DNA from: Oscillospiraceae bacterium
Lineage (GTDB): Bacteria; Bacillota; Clostridia; Oscillospirales; Ruminococcaceae
Assembly: GCA_028694405.1 (NCBI GenBank)
Contig: JAQUTM010000095.1
Location: 1-8,358, forward strand
DNA: 8,358 nt
Reading direction: 5' to 3'
In this document: in pieces, positions 4,364-8,358 of the stretch
Layout: every line of letters starts with the position of its first letter
Position numbering within the stretch: the stretch's first letter is position 1
Position numbers and translations under genes: made by a program
Notes under the pieces: model-generated
Told to the model about the DNA's origin: nothing
The model's input: the letters and a program-made list of their open reading frames with translations, nothing else
Databases searched by the model: none

Positions 4364-6463
4364 ATGGAAGTTTTAATTACAGGAAATGTAAAAGCAATTA
4401 CCAACGAATTTTGTCAGCACCTGGCGTACATAGGCAAGCTGGTGATAAGCGGAGATATAGATACAAAAGTGTACACCGCAAAAAATGTGGTGCCGTACAG
4501 CTTTTTGCCTTTTACACAAGAGTTTGAAAACGTGTTTAGAACCTATAATTTTAAGCATGTAATTTATATGTCTAATGGTGCAGATGGCGGTGATACGCTG
4601 GATACTGAAATGTCTGCCTTAGAAAAAGTGCTTAGCTTATCTGCCGCCTTTGGCATAGACCATGTGGTTTATGTTACGGGAGCAAAAGCGGCATTTGGCG
4701 GCGCAGAAAAAAATGCCGGTACGTCAAGTATCTTTTTTAACACCTGTAACCAGCTTTGTCAGTATTACAACAGCTTTTTTAATTTGAATGTTACAACTTT
4801 ATATGTGCCTTATATTTATACTGCGGCACATTACAACAACCAACTGGGTGCTTGGATAAAACAGGCATTTGCAGAAAAAAAAGTAGCTTTTCCGCTTGCC
4901 GGCACAGCTACGGATTTTATTTGTGATTTGGATTTGGCAGACCTGATTTGCCGTATTATTGATGAACCGCAAACAGGCTACAGCAAAATGCATGTAGGTA
5001 ACCGCACAGGCACAACGTTTGAGCAGCTTGGAGAGGCAATAAAGGCAGCCGTACCCGAGGTTGAAATTACATTTGATGCGCAGCACAGCAGTTTTCCCGA
5101 GTGGATATACGACGAGCAGCCCCGTCAGCTTTATGGCTGGGTACCAATGGATATTTTTGCAGACACACTAAAAGAGCTGTTAAGCTGCTTTAAAAACCAA
5201 TATACAGCAGAAAAAAAGAACATTTTTAAGCAGCTACAGGCGTATTTTGCAAAGCATAATGTGCTTTTAAAAGCCTTGGAGATTGGGGTGCTGTTTGTAA
5301 TTTGTGAATATCTTACTGCCTATGTAAACGCCACACAGCAAATCAGTTATGTGGATATTCGAATGCTGTTTGTGGTAATAGTAAGCATTGTTCATGGCTT
5401 TGCAGCCGGCGGTGTGGCAGCAGGGTTGGCGTGTATAGGGTATATTGCCAGCTACCTTGGAAAGGGTAACGACGTAAACATTTTGTTTTATAATGTGGAA
5501 AACTGGCTGCCCTTTGTCTCGTATCTGTTGGCGGGCTCTATAACCGGATTTATTAAAGATAAGCATAAGGATAAAGAGCAATTTATGACAGAACAGCAAC
5601 AGCTGCTTGAAAATAAATATGTGTTTTTAAATGAGCTTTACTTAAAGGCATTGGAAAACAAAGAGCAATTCAACTCTCAAATTTTAAGCTATCGAGACAG
5701 CTACGGACGCATTTACGATGTTGTTAAAAAGTTAAACAATATGCTGCCGGACGCTATTTTTAGCGAGGCTGTAAGCATTATTGAAGAAATTTTAAACACC
5801 AATACCGTTGCCATTTATTCGGTGGAGAAGGGCAGCAGCTTTGCCAGGCTGAATGTTTGTTCTAAGGATATAAGCGCGAAGCTTACAACCTCTACAAAGC
5901 TGGATAATTTTCCGCGTATTTTTGAGGATTTATCAGCGGGGAAAATATGGTTTAACAGCGAACGTCTGCGCGGTTACCCCGACTACTGCGCGCCTATCTA
6001 TCAACAGCAAACCCTTGTGGGTTTGATTTTTATTTTACACTCGGCATATGAGCAGATGACGATAGAATATGTAAATAAGTTTAATATTTTAAGTGAGATG
6101 ATTTCCGCTTCGCTGATTCGCGCAATGGAGTATGACGCTATGACAGCGGCGGCTACGCTGCTGCCCGGTACCCGCATTTTGCGTGCAGAGCAGTTTGAAA
6201 AAGTATTGGCAATAAAACGAGAAATGCGCGAGAAGAGTGTATCGGATTATGTGCTGGTAAAGGTGGAAAAAGGCGGCAGAACCTTAACAGAGCTAAGCGA
6301 CCTTGTCAATGGTGCCATACGTCATGCAGACGTTTTGGGACAAGGCGAGGACGGTACGATTTACTTGTTGTTGGCACAGACAAAAATGGAAAATATAGGT
6401 CTGGTAAAGTCTCGTATGCTGCAAAAGGGCATTATTATTACGGAGGCAGAGGAGTTTGCCTAA
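4364..6463 (+). CDS. pelD: PelD-like c-di-GMP receptor fused to an N-terminal SDR/epimerase-fold domain
   Basis: 699 aa from ATG 4364, where the first Rossmann strand begins (MEVLITGN); an in-frame GTG at 4349 would add five residues, and AGGTGA (4347-4352) is the only ribosome site. Residues 1-275: NAD-dependent epimerase/SDR-like fold, degenerate (glycine motif reduced to TGN, and the catalytic YxxxK position reads FxxxN or FxxxC near 124-129). Four membrane helices follow (about 302-321, 331-347, 348-366, 380-397), then a coiled coil (400-440), a GAF domain (about 450-590) and a degenerate GGDEF domain (about 595-690). The catalytic GGDEF site is lost (GEDGT), but the RxxD inhibitory site R653-H-A-D656 is kept, as in Pseudomonas PelD, which binds c-di-GMP there to activate Pel polymerisation. 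This order, plus PelE and a PelA-type deacetylase next in line, supports the call. The SDR part is extra compared with Pseudomonas PelD. Confidence 0.85.
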   Translation: MEVLITGNVKAITNEFCQHLAYIGKLVISGDIDTKVYTAKNVVPYSFLPFTQEFENVFRTYNFKHVIYMSNGADGGDTLDTEMSALEKVLSLSAAFGIDHVVYVTGAKAAFGGAEKNAGTSSIFFNTCNQLCQYYNSFFNLNVTTLYVPYIYTAAHYNNQLGAWIKQAFAEKKVAFPLAGTATDFICDLDLADLICRIIDEPQTGYSKMHVGNRTGTTFEQLGEAIKAAVPEVEITFDAQHSSFPEWIYDEQPRQLYGWVPMDIFADTLKELLSCFKNQYTAEKKNIFKQLQAYFAKHNVLLKALEIGVLFVICEYLTAYVNATQQISYVDIRMLFVVIVSIVHGFAAGGVAAGLACIGYIASYLGKGNDVNILFYNVENWLPFVSYLLAGSITGFIKDKHKDKEQFMTEQQQLLENKYVFLNELYLKALENKEQFNSQILSYRDSYGRIYDVVKKLNNMLPDAIFSEAVSIIEEILNTNTVAIYSVEKGSSFARLNVCSKDISAKLTTSTKLDNFPRIFEDLSAGKIWFNSERLRGYPDYCAPIYQQQTLVGLIFILHSAYEQMTIEYVNKFNILSEMISASLIRAMEYDAMTAAATLLPGTRILRAEQFEKVLAIKREMREKSVSDYVLVKVEKGGRTLTELSDLVNGAIRHADVLGQGEDGTIYLLLAQTKMENIGLVKSRMLQKGIIITEAEEFA

Positions 6464-6487
6464 AGACAGGGAGGTGTACTGAATAAC

Positions 6488-7399
6488 GTGGAAACATGGA
6501 TAATTTTATCGGTGCTGTTAGCGGTACACACGGTTATATGTATAACAACATATGTATTGATACGCGTTGGCGCTTTGCGTGTGCCGGGTTATGTTATGGT
6601 AATTGTAATGACTATACCTGTTTGGGGGATAGCGGCTTTAATAAGCGTGGAAATAACAATGCGCCGCAATAAGACGGGCAGCAAGCAAATAGAGCTGGAG
6701 CCATTGCGTCTGACAGATCAGCGCTACCGCCGTTTGGAGATTGATGACGACAGCAATCAGGCAATAACGGTACCCTTAGAGGAAGCAATTTTAATGAACG
6801 ATGCCGCCACAAGACGCAATTTAATGCTTGGCATTTTGCACAAAAACCCCGCAGAATATGTAGATATGCTACAGCGTGCAAGCACCAGCACAGACGTAGA
6901 GCTTACACACTATGCCACCACCGCCATGATGGAGGTACAGGCAGACTACGAAAAGGAAATTCAAAAATGTCAGCAGGCCGCCATAGCCGCGCCGGAAAAC
7001 CAGGCTGTGCTGGAAGATTACTATGAAGCTGTACGCACCTATGTAAACAGCAACTTAATCAATGGTCAAATACTGGCAATTCAGCGTAAGCGGCTGGCAA
7101 GCATTATCTTAAAAATGAAAAGATTAGGCGCAGACGGCAAAGGCTTATGGCTGACAGAGATAGAAAATTATTTAGCGCTGAAGGAATATGAAATTTCATA
7201 TCAACTGTTGTATCAAGCCAACCAAAAGTGGCCCGCCGACGAAAACGTATTGATGCTGTTTGTAAAATATTACAGCGCTACAAGAGATACAGAGATGTTG
7301 CAGTCTCTGGTTACGCAGATAAAAAACAGTGACATCTACCTGTCACGCACAGGCAGAGAATGGCTGGAGTTTTGGAACAGAGGAATCGATAATATCTGA
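6488..7399 (+). CDS. pelE: PelE-like membrane protein with TPR-like helical domain
   Basis: 303 aa. Two N-terminal membrane helices (about residues 5-26 and 35-54) are followed by a basic stretch and a linker, then an all-helical region (about 95-300) with TPR-like A/B helices, for instance VPLEEAILMNDAATRRNLML, HYATTAMMEVQADYEKEIQK and ENYLALKEYEISYQLLYQAN. The DxxxRRxLM...L.NPxEYVxxL..A....D.ELTHYA pattern is what I know from PelE proteins, which join PelD and PelF at the membrane in the Pel synthase. Start GTG 6488 with AGGGAGGTG at 6468-6476; the 11-nt gap is long, and an in-frame CTG at 6479 is a less likely alternative. It begins 24 nt after pelD, in the same frame, and its stop overlaps the next start by one base (TGATG), so it is part of one translationally coupled operon. 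Confidence 0.82.
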   Translation: METWIILSVLLAVHTVICITTYVLIRVGALRVPGYVMVIVMTIPVWGIAALISVEITMRRNKTGSKQIELEPLRLTDQRYRRLEIDDDSNQAITVPLEEAILMNDAATRRNLMLGILHKNPAEYVDMLQRASTSTDVELTHYATTAMMEVQADYEKEIQKCQQAAIAAPENQAVLEDYYEAVRTYVNSNLINGQILAIQRKRLASIILKMKRLGADGKGLWLTEIENYLALKEYEISYQLLYQANQKWPADENVLMLFVKYYSATRDTEMLQSLVTQIKNSDIYLSRTGREWLEFWNRGIDNI

Positions 7400-8358
7400 T
7401 GAAACATAACTATAAAAAAATTTTTACAGCCCTTGCTTTTCCGTTTATCGGCCTTATCATTCTTACGTTGGTTATTATGGCAGAGCGGCAGGGGCTACAG
7501 TATAACCTAGAGGTTAATGTAAATAAAGCAGACGTATTTGCCGACGGCAGTAATGTGGCGTGGGAGGATATTGCTTATTCTGCCCCTGTAGCACAAAGCG
7601 CGGCAGAGTGTATTGTAATTGCAGATACAGCCCATGAATACGGACAAGATTATTTAGACGTTGCCGCCTTTTCATTGGACGAAATGCAGGTAGCTTATGA
7701 TTTGGTGGATTTAAAGGACACGGCTTTTCCTGATTTATCCGCTTACAAAACCTGCGTGCTGGTAATATCAGACCTGAGCGTAATCGGCGACGAAATTTTA
7801 GATATATTTAATTGGGTGCGCCAGGGCGGCCATTTAACCAACACAGGCGTTTTTGATACAAACGTGACGTTTCAGGTTGTGGCCAGCAAGCTGGGGATTG
7901 TAGACGGCGGTGCCGAGTTTTGCGTAATTAACGGGTTTAGGGTTAAAAACAATTTTATGTTGGGCGGCACTGAAAACGACCAGACCAAAACCTTTGTTTT
8001 TAACGAGCCCATGCCTGCGGCACTGGCAGTTAATTTAGTGCCGGAATGTGAAGTGTATTTAGAAAGTGACACAGGTGTACCGCTGCTGTGGGGCGTAGAT
8101 TACGGCAAAGGAAAAATGGTTATTAACAATTTTTCCATTATAGAAAAAGCCGCCAGAGGCATATTTGCCGCCGCTTACAGCGCGCTGGACGATGTTAGCA
8201 TTTACCCTGTAATAAATGCCTCCTGCTTTTTTTTAGACGATTTTCCCTCTCCTGTACCCATGGGCGAAAATGAATACATTGCGGCGGATTACGGCTGTGA
8301 CGTAAACACCTTTTACACAAATATTTGGTGGCCGGACGTTTTAGCTTGGGAAAAGGAG
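7399..8358 (+). CDS. pelA: PelA deacetylase-type (DUF2194) protein, partial at right edge
   Basis: 320 codons are open to the end of the window; the C-terminus is missing. ATG 7399 overlaps the pelE stop (TGATG). An N-terminal membrane anchor (about residues 8-27, FTALAFPFIGLIILTLVIMA) puts the rest outside the cell. Residues about 68-265 look like a flavodoxin/glutamine-amidotransferase-like alpha/beta fold (CIVIADTAHE, YKTCVLVISDL, WVRQGGHLTNTG, WGVDYGKGKMVINNFS). From about 272 a carbohydrate-esterase 4-like domain starts: NASCFFLDDFPSPVPMGENE, where D280 and D281 are the expected catalytic base and metal-binding Asp, followed by the DYG...FYTN.WWPD pattern typical of DUF2194 proteins. In Bacillus cereus this deacetylase (PelA-DA) is the third gene of pelDEA(DA)FG and removes acetyl groups from the GalNAc polymer. 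No hydrolase domain is seen in the part present. Confidence 0.8.
   Translation, partial: MKHNYKKIFTALAFPFIGLIILTLVIMAERQGLQYNLEVNVNKADVFADGSNVAWEDIAYSAPVAQSAAECIVIADTAHEYGQDYLDVAAFSLDEMQVAYDLVDLKDTAFPDLSAYKTCVLVISDLSVIGDEILDIFNWVRQGGHLTNTGVFDTNVTFQVVASKLGIVDGGAEFCVINGFRVKNNFMLGGTENDQTKTFVFNEPMPAALAVNLVPECEVYLESDTGVPLLWGVDYGKGKMVINNFSIIEKAARGIFAAAYSALDDVSIYPVINASCFFLDDFPSPVPMGENEYIAADYGCDVNTFYTNIWWPDVLAWEKE

Noticed and set aside
6080..6463. Active diguanylate cyclase at the end of PelD
   Set aside because: The GGDEF signature is replaced by GEDGT and the metal-binding residues are missing, so a receptor role fits better.
7872..8072. 66-aa minus-strand ORF inside the PelA-type gene
   Set aside because: Antisense shadow; the plus-strand frame is open throughout and shows family motifs.

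Overview
The window looks like chromosomal DNA of a low- to mid-GC Gram-positive anaerobe, most likely a clostridial Firmicute. The evidence is strong AGGAG-type ribosome binding sites, AT-rich intergenic regions with TATAAT/TATATT promoters, a typical clostridial lipoprotein signal (MKKLLALVLVLA...AACG), a LytTR two-component system and the Gram-positive type of Pel operon. No mobile element, CRISPR array, tRNA or rRNA was seen.

Left part (1-2440): a LytTR-type response regulator (598-1320, minus) is followed after 28 bp by a multi-pass membrane protein that runs off the left edge (1-569, minus), probably its sensor kinase. A hairpin plus T-tract at the regulator stop codon looks like an attenuator between the two. 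Divergent from the regulator is an acidic lipoprotein gene (1616-2341, plus) ending in a terminator. The roughly 295-bp divergent region holds a promoter in each direction and two 9-N12-9 direct repeats that match the format of LytTR operators, one facing each gene. This suggests one local circuit in which the regulator controls the lipoprotein and itself.

Middle part (2442-4027): a short, divergent LemA-family membrane protein (2460-2987), then a separately promoted cytosolic protein with an N-terminal four-cysteine zinc-ribbon (DUF4428-like) and a C-terminal SHOCT helix-turn motif (3077-3931). A strong terminator follows. Their function is unknown.

Right part (4028-8358): about 320 bp of AT-rich DNA with inverted repeats and a promoter leads into three tightly packed genes that I read as pelD, pelE and the start of pelA-DA, the first genes of a Gram-positive pelDEA(DA)FG operon. 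PelD is a fusion: a degenerate NAD(P)-binding SDR/epimerase fold, four membrane helices, a GAF domain and a degenerate GGDEF domain that keeps the RxxD c-di-GMP I-site. PelE is a two-helix membrane protein with a TPR-like helical domain. The third ORF (DUF2194/PelA deacetylase type) is cut by the right edge just after the FLDDFPSP motif. pelF (glycosyltransferase) and pelG (transporter-like) would be expected just beyond the window. Together these would make, modify and export a cationic, partly deacetylated GalNAc-rich exopolysaccharide for biofilm, switched on by c-di-GMP.
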